A stretch of DNA of 64,000 bases, from assembly GCF_002056295.1 (NCBI RefSeq), contig NZ_CP020100.1, forward strand, positions 2,689,501-2,753,500, written 5' to 3'. How positions within the stretch are numbered: the first letter of the stretch is position 1; every line of letters starts with the position of its first letter. Both the position numbers and the translations under genes were made by a program. The notes beneath the pieces are model-generated. The model searched no databases. It was not told the DNA's origin and was given only the letters and a program-made list of their open reading frames with translations. Of this stretch, positions 24,784-32,212 are shown one piece after another. Source of the stretch: Halopseudomonas phragmitis. Its GTDB lineage: Bacteria > Pseudomonadota > Gammaproteobacteria > Pseudomonadales > Pseudomonadaceae.

Positions 24784-26555
24784 GCATCACCTCCCACCAG
24801 CCGGAGACCCGGACGCTGGGGTTTCGGGTTGCGGATACGCTCGGCGAACGCTTCCAGCTCGGGCTCTGGAACGCCGTCCTTGTATGTTTCTTTCAGGGTT
24901 GCCATGGCGTCGGCGGTCCATTTGTCGCCCAGCATGGCTTTCAACCGCTTAGCAGCGGCAACGTGGCTCAGTGGCGGCAGTTCCACCACCGGGCCTGTCA
25001 GCTTGTGGTCAGTGCCGCGACGCGGCATATAGGTCGGCAGCTCGACATCGGCCAGAGGTTTGTAAGGGTCCAGCTTGCCGGCCAGCGGCAACGCTTTAGC
25101 CTTGCGCTCAGCGGCGGCATCCTCGGTCGATGTGGTACCTGTCATCAGTTGCTCGATAGCCTTGCTGGCCTTCTGGGCGGGTGTGTCGGCGTGGCGGGCA
25201 AAATCACCGAATGGCACACTGTGTTCACCCTCAGAGAAGCCGAATTCGCCTTTCTCGATACGCGGGATCACGTAGATCACCTGATGCCCCGTGGCGTTGG
25301 TGGCCACCACCTGAGCAGCGTCGCTGCGCCATGGGTTGCGGGTGACCAGCACCTTCTCGTGGACCATCACGTTCGGTATGTCCTTAACGGAGTACTCGGC
25401 CCCCTGGAACGAGATACGCATGCCCGGCTTGACCTTGCGCTCCACCGGCTCAGCAATCGCCAACTCCCGGCACACCTCAATGGATGGGGCCTTCACCAGT
25501 TGCTGCTCGGTAATGCGCATCCAGGCAGCGGTGCGGGTCATGCCGTGGCGACGGTGTACCCCTGTAGCGTTGAACACCGCCCGCCATTGCGCGGCCAGCG
25601 CATTTAGCTCAGCCAGGTCAGCTACTGGTCGATATCTCAGTCCCGCTTCGAACTTGCGTTCAATGATGTTCCGCGCGTTTTCAACCTGGCCGGTTGCGCG
25701 AGCACTGCCAGGAGCGTGTGCAATGGCCTCAATACCCAGGCTCTTGCACAGGTTCAGGGTCATGGCGCTGGTGTTAGCGCTGCCGGGGTCCATATAGAGG
25801 ATGCGCGGCACCCCGTGCAGCATGTCCGGCCCACCGCGTTCCTGCAGGGCGTTGATCAACACGCTGCACAGGTTCTCGCCGGACTCGGCCCCCATCACAT
25901 ACTCAACGTAAATCCAGCCGCTGGCGTGGTCAGTGATCTCGTAGGACCACACGCGGTCAGCCATCACCCGCGCGACATTGGCCGGTTTGTTCTTGTAGAA
26001 CTTGTCCTGGTCCATGATGTGCAGCCCCTGCGCCTTGGCCGAGGGCTTGAGGTAGTAGAGCACGCACAGGGAGGCGTCGATTTGCCAGACGTGGTTCGGG
26101 TGTTCGCTGCGCATTTCCACGTGCGGCGTGGGTGCCGTGAGCTGATCGATATGCAGCCCGTACCCCCGAATGGCACGGCGTATGGCACTTTCGCTCAGTG
26201 GGGTGATCTCCCCGGTGCGCGGGTCCACGCGCTCGGCGCGCACCAGGCCATTTGCGCGTAGCGCCGTCACAGCATCCATCAGAGCCCAGTTGATCTTGTC
26301 GTTGCCACGGGTGGTTTCCTTGATGCTGCCCACAATCAGCAGCGCCTCGTCATAGGTCAGGTCAGATTTGCCCGCGTCAGCGCGCACCTTGCGTTGTTTT
26401 TTCACTGTCATATTCCGCAGCTTGCGGTGCAGTGTGGCCAGGGAAATGCCTAGATCACTGCACGCCTGCTCATAGATGGCCTGCTTGCCGCCATGGCCTG
26501 CGGCGCGGATGGCTTGCGCCACAGCAACCAGGCGTTCGGTCATAACGGCGCCCAT
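24777..26555 (-). CDS. MuA-type DDE transposase
   Basis: 592 aa. An N-terminal helix-turn-helix region (LGISLATLHRKLRNM, ALMDAVTALRANG) is followed by the rve/DDE catalytic core. Asp160 is in HVWQIDASLC, Asp256 in RILYMDPGSANTSA, and the glutamate is probably Glu292 in GQVENARNIIER. A mu-transposase C-terminal beta-barrel follows (RISFQGAEYSVKDIP). A C-terminal segment rich in charged residues would contact MuB. The protein cuts and joins the phage ends (GATA-type repeats at both termini) during integration and replicative transposition. Start at 26555; an in-frame ATG at 26543 is also possible. Confidence 0.95.
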   Translation of the reverse strand: MGAVMTERLVAVAQAIRAAGHGGKQAIYEQACSDLGISLATLHRKLRNMTVKKQRKVRADAGKSDLTYDEALLIVGSIKETTRGNDKINWALMDAVTALRANGLVRAERVDPRTGEITPLSESAIRRAIRGYGLHIDQLTAPTPHVEMRSEHPNHVWQIDASLCVLYYLKPSAKAQGLHIMDQDKFYKNKPANVARVMADRVWSYEITDHASGWIYVEYVMGAESGENLCSVLINALQERGGPDMLHGVPRILYMDPGSANTSAMTLNLCKSLGIEAIAHAPGSARATGQVENARNIIERKFEAGLRYRPVADLAELNALAAQWRAVFNATGVHRRHGMTRTAAWMRITEQQLVKAPSIEVCRELAIAEPVERKVKPGMRISFQGAEYSVKDIPNVMVHEKVLVTRNPWRSDAAQVVATNATGHQVIYVIPRIEKGEFGFSEGEHSVPFGDFARHADTPAQKASKAIEQLMTGTTSTEDAAAERKAKALPLAGKLDPYKPLADVELPTYMPRRGTDHKLTGPVVELPPLSHVAAAKRLKAMLGDKWTADAMATLKETYKDGVPEPELEAFAERIRNPKPQRPGLRLVGGDAC

Positions 26556-26557
26556 GA

Positions 26558-27532
26558 TCAGTTGGCCTCGATTGCCGCTTGGGCGCGCTCCAGCGCACCC
26601 GGTGCCATCCAGTCGGTGGCATCCGGGTCTGCGCTGTCGGGCAGGTCGTAGTCCTCACGGATGGCCAGAATGTTCAACTCGATCTGGCGCAGCAGGTTGG
26701 CCAGGTAGGCGCGTTGGTCGTGGCCGCTCTCGGCGCCGGCATTCACCAGGGTTTCAAAGGCGATGCGCAGCTTGTTGGTCAACAGGCTCTCAGCCTCAAA
26801 GGCCATGCCTGTCACTTCCAGGCGTAATTCCTTCACGCTCTCGGCCGGGGGCATGGTCTGGATGCGGCGCTTGACCCTCTCCAGTTCTTGTTTGACCTGG
26901 TCCAGCTCTTTGCGGTTATCAGCCAGCACTTGGCTCTGGGTGTCGTAGTCGGCGTGGGCATCGTCCAGCGCCTTGGTCAGCTCGGTTTTCTCCGTTTCAT
27001 GCCGGGCCAGCAGCTCTTCGGCCAAATACTCAACAGCCTTGTGGTTGCCGGTCTTTGCCGCCTCGATCAGCGCCGAGCGGGAGTCCTCCGGCAGCTTGCG
27101 GAACTGGCGCAGTTCGCGGTAGCCAACCCCTAGCGCGCTGAGTTGATTGAGTGCTTGTTCCCCGAACGCTTTGAGATTGGCGAGATCTTCGTCGACCTTT
27201 GAACGGGACAGTCCAAGGGCTTGGCAGAAACCATCGAAAGTGCCGACGTCGGCAATTTCATTTCCATCTGGGTCGATCCCTTTTTTCCCCGCTAACGCCC
27301 GGTACATCTTGGTTTCTTTGATGTGCTTGAGCCTGGTCAAACTGACGACGTCGGCAAAACGAGCGAAGGAATTCGCCATTTGCACCTGCCCCAGCAACTG
27401 GTTTACCAGGTCGCGCTCTTCGCTGTGCTCAGCAACCAGGGCGCTGCCGCCGTTCTGCAACTGGTTCAGTGCTTGCTCATCCAGCGGCGCAACATCAACA
27501 GGCTCGGTGGTCGGTGTTTTTGTACGGGCCAT
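26558..27532 (-). CDS. Phage early protein with long coiled coil
   Basis: 324 aa, start at 27532 after AAGGA. The middle contains a helix-turn-helix-like stretch (DGFCQALGLSRSKVDEDLANL). A coiled coil of about 60 residues follows (KTELTKALDDAHADYDTQSQ through KQELERVKRR). Proteins of this type sit immediately upstream of the transposase in B3-like phages. Function unknown; DNA binding and an accessory role in transposition are possible. Confidence 0.78.
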   Translation of the reverse strand: MARTKTPTTEPVDVAPLDEQALNQLQNGGSALVAEHSEERDLVNQLLGQVQMANSFARFADVVSLTRLKHIKETKMYRALAGKKGIDPDGNEIADVGTFDGFCQALGLSRSKVDEDLANLKAFGEQALNQLSALGVGYRELRQFRKLPEDSRSALIEAAKTGNHKAVEYLAEELLARHETEKTELTKALDDAHADYDTQSQVLADNRKELDQVKQELERVKRRIQTMPPAESVKELRLEVTGMAFEAESLLTNKLRIAFETLVNAGAESGHDQRAYLANLLRQIELNILAIREDYDLPDSADPDATDWMAPGALERAQAAIEAN

Positions 27533-27541
27533 AGTCGTTCC

Positions 27542-27856
27542 TTAGTAGTGGCTGCCAGCGGCAACGCGCTGGTTAAGTTCATGGATGCGGTTGGTTGCGC
27601 GGGTCATTTCGTCCGCGTGTGCTTGGGCGATCTGCAGCGCCGCCACGCTCAGGGCAAACCGGCCGTTGTCCAGCTTGGTAGCAAAGCCCTCGCTGATCAG
27701 CGTGTTCATACAGCGGGTAACCGCGCTGGGAGGGATGTTCAGCGCCTTGGCAATGTCGCTGTTGCTCAACCCGCTGAGGGTCTGGCCGCGCAGTGCTTTC
27801 ATCACGCGCAGGCAGCGAGCGCCGCTCTCGCTGGTGCGGGCAAATTGCTTACTCAT
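27542..27856 (-). CDS. Winged-helix (IclR-like) early regulator
   Basis: 104 aa from MSKQFARTSESGARCLRVMK; the longer open frame upstream is shadow sequence of the next gene. A winged helix is visible: RCLRVMKALRGQTLSGLSNS, then DIAKALNIPPSAVTRCMNTLISEGFATKLDNGRF, split as recognition helix SAVTRCMNTLI and wing GFATKLDNGRFAL. It overlaps the upstream gene by 8 bases. It may regulate early expression or link to transposition. Confidence 0.78.
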   Translation of the reverse strand: MSKQFARTSESGARCLRVMKALRGQTLSGLSNSDIAKALNIPPSAVTRCMNTLISEGFATKLDNGRFALSVAALQIAQAHADEMTRATNRIHELNQRVAAGSHY

Positions 27857-28334
27857 CGTCGTGCTCTCCAAGGTCGAGTTGCGGAGTCTTGTGTTGGGCG
27901 ACGTTGCCGTGGTGCCAGCCCAGGCTCTCCATCGCACACTGAATGGTGGCCAGTGTCTGATCTGCATCCTGCTGGCCGGCGTGAAAGGCCAGCAGCGCAC
28001 CGGTAGTGGCGTGCAGTAGCGCCTGCAGTTCTTGAATGTCGGTGGCGTCGCAGGCTTTGCCCGTCGGCATGTCGATCGCCAGCTTGCCGGCGTGGGCTGC
28101 CAGCCACTGAGTCACGTAGTGGCAACCGCAGGCCGCTTCATACGCTGGGATCATCACGGCCGGCATACGCCCACTGGCCAGCCACTTGTAGAGTGCCCAG
28201 TGGTTCGGCAGCCCCATGCGTTCAGCAATGCGCTGCTCGCTCATGTTGTGCTTCACCAGGGCGTACTGCTTGCACAGTTCCATCGCGTGGAGCAGCGAGG
28301 TGGGCCGGGCGTTTTTCCAATTCCTGCGGATCAT
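27849..28334 (-). CDS. Phage regulatory protein with HTH-like N-terminus
   Basis: 161 aa. The N-terminal region MSEQRIAERMGLPNHWALYKWL followed by SGRMPAVMIPAYEAACGCHYVTQWLA looks like a Cro/CI-type HTH and is typical of phage-encoded CII-like or YdaS-like regulators. The C-terminal half is helical (LQALLHATTGALLAFHAGQQ). It is the first gene after the promoter-like region 28335-28457. Confidence 0.7.
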   Translation of the reverse strand: MIRRNWKNARPTSLLHAMELCKQYALVKHNMSEQRIAERMGLPNHWALYKWLASGRMPAVMIPAYEAACGCHYVTQWLAAHAGKLAIDMPTGKACDATDIQELQALLHATTGALLAFHAGQQDADQTLATIQCAMESLGWHHGNVAQHKTPQLDLGEHDDE

Positions 28335-28379
28335 TGGAAGCTCCCGGCGTTTCTGCTACGCGGCTGCTCCAAACAAATA

Positions 28380-28404
28380 CCGTTTTTGCCTATGGGAAAA
28401 ACCG
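28380..28404. promoter_or_regulatory. Palindromic operator candidate in early region
   Basis: CCGTTTTTGCC-TAT-GGGAAAAACCG is an imperfect 25-bp palindrome between the minus-strand regulator gene (end of upstream region at 28334) and the plus-strand ORF at 28458. Both directions contain weak promoter-like sequences (TTTTTC, 16 bases, TATTTG on the minus strand). Likely a binding site for one of the early regulators. Confidence 0.45.
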
Positions 28405-28457
28405 TTTCAATGGAGATAGCCTTTTGATGTACATTCACTGAACGAGGGAAAAGCGGC

Positions 28458-28748
28458 ATGACCAACATTCCAGTGGGCGACTTGGTGGCCCTGCTTCGTG
28501 ATAGGGAGCTACAAGCGCGGGCAGAAGATCTCGCCGTGTTTACGCAGGAGGTGCTGACCACCGTCATGATGGCTCTCCATCACGCTGAGCTGATTGATGC
28601 GCCAGAGGCCGCGAAGCACGTACACGAACGTATGCAGGAATTGCAGGGCCAGGAGTTGGCGACGCCTTACGCGGTACTGCTGGCAGAGGTGTTTCAGGGG
28701 CGAATGCAGGAGGTGGTGGCAACTCTTGCTCCCCACGTAAAGCCCTAG
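28458..28748 (+). CDS. Possible small plus-strand phage protein
   Basis: 96 aa, preceded by GAGGGA 9 bases before the ATG. The sequence is amphipathic and helical (LRDRELQARAEDLAVFTQEV, APEAAKHVHERMQELQGQEL) with normal codon use, which favours a real gene. It lies inside the minus-strand early region and overlaps the 3' end of the ORF on the other strand by 185 bases, so one of the two may be non-coding there. Unknown function. Confidence 0.5.
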   Translation: MTNIPVGDLVALLRDRELQARAEDLAVFTQEVLTTVMMALHHAELIDAPEAAKHVHERMQELQGQELATPYAVLLAEVFQGRMQEVVATLAPHVKP

Positions 28749-29013
28749 CAGCGTCCACGAGCGTCATGGCTCTCGGTGGGCGGTTCTGCAGCAACTGGCC
28801 TGCTGCCAGGATCTGCAGATGGTTGGCCAGTTGGCGCTCAACCGGGCTGCCCTTGATGGGACCATTGCGTTGGTAGCGTTCCACTGCGTGGTGCAGCTCG
28901 CGCAGTACCTCGATCGCGTCGCCAGGGGCACCGGCTAGGAGTACATCGAGGGCGCGTCGCCAGGCGGTTTGTGGGTCAAGTTCGGTGACTTGGGGTGTGG
29001 GGAGTTTTTTCAT
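28564..29013 (-). CDS. Possible early protein, 3' part overlapping an opposite ORF
   Basis: 149 aa from MKKLPTPQVTELDPQTAWRR. The first 85 or so residues look like a real helical protein (ALDVLLAGAPGDAIEVLREL, QLANHLQILAAGQLLQ). The last 60 are a Pro/Ala-rich run without structure, exactly where the plus-strand ORF 28458-28748 lies on the other strand. The true 3' end cannot be shortened because no stop lies between. It follows the Ner-like gene by 10 bases. Confidence 0.5.
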   Translation of the reverse strand: MKKLPTPQVTELDPQTAWRRALDVLLAGAPGDAIEVLRELHHAVERYQRNGPIKGSPVERQLANHLQILAAGQLLQNRPPRAMTLVDAARALRGEQELPPPPAFAPETPLPAVPRKASPTPGPAIPAYVRVRASRPLAHQSAQRDGEPS

Positions 29014-29023
29014 GTTCTGGCCC

Positions 29024-29233
29024 TCATGCTGCGGCTGATTCGCTGGCCTTGAGGCCGAGAGCGATAGCGATTTCGTGGGCTTTGCCGTAGTGGGCTTTGT
29101 CAAAGCCATTGAGTACGCGATATACCGCGTTGGGTCTGTAGCCGTGTTCCTCGGCCCAACCGGAAATGGTGATGCCGCGCTGCTTGAAGCGCTGCTTGAC
29201 CTGATCAGGGGTCAGTACCCGTTGTGTAGCCAT
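29024..29233 (-). CDS. Small HTH DNA-binding protein (Ner/Nlp-like)
   Basis: 69 aa. VLTPDQVKQRFKQRGITISGWAEEHGYRPNAVYRVLNG (as QRGITISGWAEEHGY then PNAVYRVLNG) has the Ner/SfsB-type pattern, followed by HEIAIALGLKASE. In Mu, Ner shuts down both the early and repressor promoters. This is the first minus-strand gene after the switch region, with AAAGGAG before the ATG, exactly where ner lies. It could equally be a Cro-like protein. Confidence 0.72.
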   Translation of the reverse strand: MATQRVLTPDQVKQRFKQRGITISGWAEEHGYRPNAVYRVLNGFDKAHYGKAHEIAIALGLKASESAAA

Positions 29234-29271
29234 GGCAGTGGCTCCTTTGGTTGCTGAATGATGTTTAGCTT

Positions 29272-29311
29272 TTGTTGTGGTTATGTTGGTAGAGAATTAT
29301 CTACCTGTCAA
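29272..29311. promoter_or_regulatory. Lysogeny switch: divergent promoters sharing one operator
   Basis: Minus-strand early promoter: -35 TTGACA (29306-29311), 18-base spacer, -10 AACATA (29282-29287). The spacer is an 18-bp palindrome, GGTAGATAATTCTCTACC, at 29288-29305. Plus-strand repressor promoter candidate: TTGTTG (29272-29277), 17 bases, AATTAT (29295-29300), its -10 inside the palindrome. A repressor bound there would block the early promoter and its own. Confidence 0.65.
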
Positions 29312-29331
29312 GCCGCTTAAGGTTGTTTTTT

Positions 29332-29745
29332 ATGGACATTGGCGAAAGGCTACGCTCAGAGCGTGAGCGGCTTGGATACAGCCAGACAAAATTCGCAGAG
29401 CTGGCAAGCGCGTCTAAACATGCTCAGATCAACTGGGAAAAAGGAGTTGCTGCACCCAATGCTTTGGCTCTGAATGCTTGGGCTAAAGAGGGGGTAGATA
29501 TTCTTTTTGTGGTTACAGGTGTGAAGCAGGCGCCCGCACCAACTCAGGGTTTGCCGGCTGACGAACAACTGCTATTGGAGTCATACCGTGCATTGCCTGC
29601 TATCAAGAAAAAGACATTGCTAGCGGATTTGCTTACAGGCGTAGCGGCCAAGAAATCATCCAGGTCGCCAAAGGCTGATGGGGTTTCTGTGACTGGCAAC
29701 AACAACCGCACGGCAGGCAGGGATTACAACGAGAAGGAGTCGTGA
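29332..29745 (+). CDS. XRE-family lysogeny repressor (C-like)
   Basis: 137 aa from MDIGERLRSERERLGYSQTK; an in-frame start at 29323 is possible. Helix-turn-helix: LGYSQTKFAELASASKHAQINWEKG. A linker and a helical segment (ADEQLLLESYRALPAIKKKT) follow. The C-terminus ends with SVTGNNNRTAGRDYNEKES, a tail motif shared with the start of the next protein. No peptidase domain is present, so it is not a LexA-type cleavable repressor. It is divergent from the early operon with the operator between. Confidence 0.82.
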   Translation: MDIGERLRSERERLGYSQTKFAELASASKHAQINWEKGVAAPNALALNAWAKEGVDILFVVTGVKQAPAPTQGLPADEQLLLESYRALPAIKKKTLLADLLTGVAAKKSSRSPKADGVSVTGNNNRTAGRDYNEKES

Positions 29746-30330
29746 GTGTCTGTAGGAGTTGATGGCAACCAGAATAGGGTTGCAGGTAGGGACTACCTTG
29801 AGATCAATGTGGCAGGAGCTGATAGCGACGACAGCCCGTTGTCAAGCGCTCAGCGGCAGCGCCTGAATGCACTGGTGGCCGAGGTGGCTGTTAATCTGGG
29901 TGTCGAGAAGCGAGCGCTATGGCGTGAAGTTGTGCATGCCCGAGTCGGCGTTGAGAGTATCAGCGAAATACCCCGTTCACGTTTTGCTGAGGCTGAAGAA
30001 GCGATCCTGCAATATCAGGAGACAGAGCGCCGTGTCGTCAACTCGCGATTGATGGTTGCGCGGATCACAAACGTGACGAAGGAAAAAGGTATTTACGACG
30101 AGCGTGATGCCTTCTGCTTGCGCACGTTTGGCGAGCGGCATCTGAACTATATGGACCTTGAGCAGCTGCGGCAGGTATTGGCATTTGTCGAGGACTACGA
30201 GCTGACAACACCGGCCCCGCAGTTGTCACCCTGGTCGCCGGAGGCAATTAAGGAGATCGTCCTTACATACCCTGTGCATTTCACAGCTACCCTGATGCTG
30301 GGGGCTGTGATCGGCGGGATGGTTTTGTAA
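29746..30330 (+). CDS. Repressor-linked phage protein, C-terminal membrane helix
   Basis: 194 aa; GTG start directly after the repressor stop (TGA-GTG). The N-terminus VDGNQNRVAGRDYLEINVAG repeats the repressor tail motif (GNxNRxAGRDY). The middle SSAQRQRLNALVAEVAVNLG followed by LWREVVHARVGVESISEIPRSRF resembles the ORF6C domain of phage antirepressor-type proteins. It ends with a likely membrane helix (FTATLMLGAVIGGMVL). Expression from the repressor promoter in the lysogen is expected. A role as antirepressor, repressor partner or membrane exclusion protein is possible. Confidence 0.65.
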   Translation: MSVGVDGNQNRVAGRDYLEINVAGADSDDSPLSSAQRQRLNALVAEVAVNLGVEKRALWREVVHARVGVESISEIPRSRFAEAEEAILQYQETERRVVNSRLMVARITNVTKEKGIYDERDAFCLRTFGERHLNYMDLEQLRQVLAFVEDYELTTPAPQLSPWSPEAIKEIVLTYPVHFTATLMLGAVIGGMVL

Positions 30331-30354
30331 GAAAAAAGCAAAGGAGATAACGCT

Positions 30355-30654
30355 GTGGCGCTAATCAAATGCTCGGAATGCGGACATGATGTTTCAGACA
30401 AGGCGGCAGCATGCCCTAGTTGCGGTGCGCCGATATTGGCCAGCGTGCAGGGAGACTCATTAAGTCAAGCCGATGTGCAACAGGCAGCTATGAAGGGGCA
30501 TCAGCGATCTTCATTCAAGCAAGGACTTGGTAACGCGATCGCGGTTTTCTCTGTTGTCGCGGCCTTCCCTGTGGGTATGGCAACGAGCTTTCAGGTCGGC
30601 GTTGGTGTGGCGTTTGTAGGCTGTGTGATTGGTGTTGTCGTCGCATATTTGTGA
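30355..30654 (+). CDS. Zinc-ribbon protein with two membrane helices
   Basis: 99 aa, GTG start. The N-terminal zinc ribbon is complete: CSECGHDVSDKAAACPSCGAP. After a polar stretch, two hydrophobic segments (AIAVFSVVAAFPVGMA and FQVGVGVAFVGCVIGVVVAYL, second shortened to VGVAFVGCVIGVVVAYL) span the membrane. It is AT-richer than the structural genes and sits in the accessory cluster after the repressor, which suggests lysogen expression. Confidence 0.7.
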   Translation: MALIKCSECGHDVSDKAAACPSCGAPILASVQGDSLSQADVQQAAMKGHQRSSFKQGLGNAIAVFSVVAAFPVGMATSFQVGVGVAFVGCVIGVVVAYL

Positions 30655-30680
30655 TGAAAGTAAAGGAATAAGAGGTTGCT

Positions 30681-31043
30681 ATGAAGCCGATCAAGGGTGC
30701 TGCATTTTGGTTTGCAATGGCGTTGGCTCTTCCGGCTGTGGTCGAGGCAGCCGATTACACGATTACTGGTAGCTCCGGCATTATGAATTTTGTTGCAGTG
30801 AACCCGTCGAAAATCGATGACGAAGATGTTTATCGTCTGGCTGTAGCGGATGCGTGCGCAGGCAAACCTATTTGCCAGGTCCATTACTGGGCGGGCAGTG
30901 CGCCAAGTGGATTGCCGTTAACGGATGAGCAGGTTGATGAAAAGCTGGCAGCCTGGCAGTTGAATCTGAATACGGGGCTTAGGCGCTGGCTTGTGAAGTG
31001 TGCTAAGTCAGATATTTTTGCTAATAATCGCGAATGCATGTAG
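30681..31043 (+). CDS. Small secreted protein in the phage accessory cluster
   Basis: 120 aa with a good signal peptide (cleavage near VVEAADYT) and four cysteines in the mature part (VADACAGKPICQVHYW, LVKCAKSD, NRECM). They suggest disulfide bonds and periplasmic residence. GAGG lies before the start. The gene is AT-rich. Lysogenic conversion or superinfection exclusion is plausible, but nothing in the sequence proves it. Confidence 0.65.
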   Translation: MKPIKGAAFWFAMALALPAVVEAADYTITGSSGIMNFVAVNPSKIDDEDVYRLAVADACAGKPICQVHYWAGSAPSGLPLTDEQVDEKLAAWQLNLNTGLRRWLVKCAKSDIFANNRECM

Positions 31044-31081
31044 TCCTCCACGTAATCCAACGTCTGAGTTACTTAGGGCTA

Positions 31082-31102
31082 TTTTGCCCTCGTTCAAAAG
31101 AC
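31082..31102 (+). promoter_or_regulatory. Late-gene motif copy 1
   Basis: Core TTGCCCTCGTTCAAAA (31084-31099) followed by GAC. The same motif occurs at 38919 and 44518, each ahead of a late gene group. It lies 90 bases before the holin ATG. Candidate Mor-type activator site or promoter. Confidence 0.55.
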
Positions 31103-31118
31103 CCCGATCCTTGTAACT

Positions 31119-31171
31119 GAGACTCTCAACCTGTCCTTGGCGTTTCCGCCATCCACAGGTTGAGGAGTCTC
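31119..31171 (+). promoter_or_regulatory. Hairpin masking the holin ribosome-binding site
   Basis: GAGACT and TCAACCTGT (31119-31134) pair with ACAGGTTGA and AGTCTC (31155-31171), with a small internal bulge. The GAGGAG Shine-Dalgarno sequence (31162-31167) of the holin ATG at 31174 lies in the 3' arm, so translation would be blocked while the stem is folded. Confidence 0.65.
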
Positions 31172-31173
31172 AA

Positions 31174-31530
31174 ATGTACGGTTTCCCCCTTGGTTTCGCC
31201 TCACGCCGCCCGCGTCTGCTGGGCTGGCTAATCATGGCACTTGTTCTGCTGTCGGCCCTGGCCTGGGCGGCCCCAGAGCAGATGCCTGTGATCGTTTACA
31301 AGCTCGCCTTGGTGCTGCTGGGGGCGGTACTGGCCTACTGGATTGACCGGGCGCTTTTTCCCTACGGGCGGCCCCATGCATGTTTACCTAGTGATGGTGG
31401 TGGCCCAGGAGGCTGTGCGCTGCCATCCGAGGCTGACCGCGACCGCTCTGAAGTTCGTTTCGCCGCTGCGTGCCTGCGAAGATCCCTGATTGTGTTGGCC
31501 TGTGTTTTGGGTCTGACCCTGGGGCTCTGA
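31174..31530 (+). CDS. Putative holin
   Basis: 118 aa with three hydrophobic segments: LLGWLIMALVLLSALAW, VIVYKLALVLLGAVLAYWI and a C-terminal SLIVLACVLGLTLGL. Between the last two there is a polar, Gly-rich loop. The size and topology match the putative 2/3-TM holins found at this place in B3-like phages, and it is followed by a transglycosylase and spanins. Its translation is probably delayed by the leader hairpin. Confidence 0.78.
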   Translation: MYGFPLGFASRRPRLLGWLIMALVLLSALAWAAPEQMPVIVYKLALVLLGAVLAYWIDRALFPYGRPHACLPSDGGGPGGCALPSEADRDRSEVRFAAACLRRSLIVLACVLGLTLGL

Positions 31531-31531
31531 C

Positions 31532-32212
31532 ATGAACTGGACCGAGCGTATCCGTCCGGCCCTGGATCGCCTGCCGCTGCTTGTGTGGCTATCGCTGATC
31601 ATTGTGACTCTGTCCGGGCTGGGTTGTGAGCCAGCAGCGGCACAGGACGTGCCGCGCGCTGCTGAGCAGTACCGGCGCGACCTGGTGCGCGTTGCCCAGT
31701 GGCAGTTCGGGCTGGGCGCGCCGGTGGCCACCCTGGCCGGGCAGATTCACCAGGAAAGCGCCTGGCGTCACAGTGCAGTGAGCCCTGCCGGTGCCCAGGG
31801 GTTGGCGCAGTTCATGCCCGCTACCGGGCGGTGGATGGCTGAGATTTACCCCCGCCGCCTTGGCCCGGCCGACCCGTTCAACCCGGGTTGGGCGCTACGG
31901 GCCATGGTTACCTACAACCAATGGCATTTGGATCGAATCCAGGCGCACACCCACTGCGAGAAGTGGGCAATGGCTCTGGCCGCCTATAACGGCGGGCTGG
32001 GTTGGATCAATCGCGACAAACGGTTGGCATCGGCTTCTGGGGCCGACCCGCTGACCTGGTTCGATTCCGTCGAGCGGTTCAATGCCGGCCGCTCGGCTGC
32101 CAACTTCCGAGAGAACCGCGACTACCCGCGCCGCATCCTTGAGCGCTGGGAGCCCATGTATGTGCGCGCTGGTTGGGGCCGGGGCGTGTGTGGCGAGAGG
32201 TATGAGCTGTGA
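31532..32212 (+). CDS. Lytic transglycosylase endolysin (SLT domain)
   Basis: 226 aa. An N-terminal hydrophobic segment (LPLLVWLSLIIVTLSGLGC) acts as signal-anchor or lipoprotein signal. The SLT fold has its catalytic Glu in GQIHQESAWRHSAVS, then PAGAQGLAQFMPAT and the ALAAYNGGLGWI motif. The enzyme cleaves the glycan strand of peptidoglycan. A signal-anchored endolysin would be exported by the Sec system and activated when the membrane potential collapses through the holin. Confidence 0.9.
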   Translation: MNWTERIRPALDRLPLLVWLSLIIVTLSGLGCEPAAAQDVPRAAEQYRRDLVRVAQWQFGLGAPVATLAGQIHQESAWRHSAVSPAGAQGLAQFMPATGRWMAEIYPRRLGPADPFNPGWALRAMVTYNQWHLDRIQAHTHCEKWAMALAAYNGGLGWINRDKRLASASGADPLTWFDSVERFNAGRSAANFRENRDYPRRILERWEPMYVRAGWGRGVCGERYEL

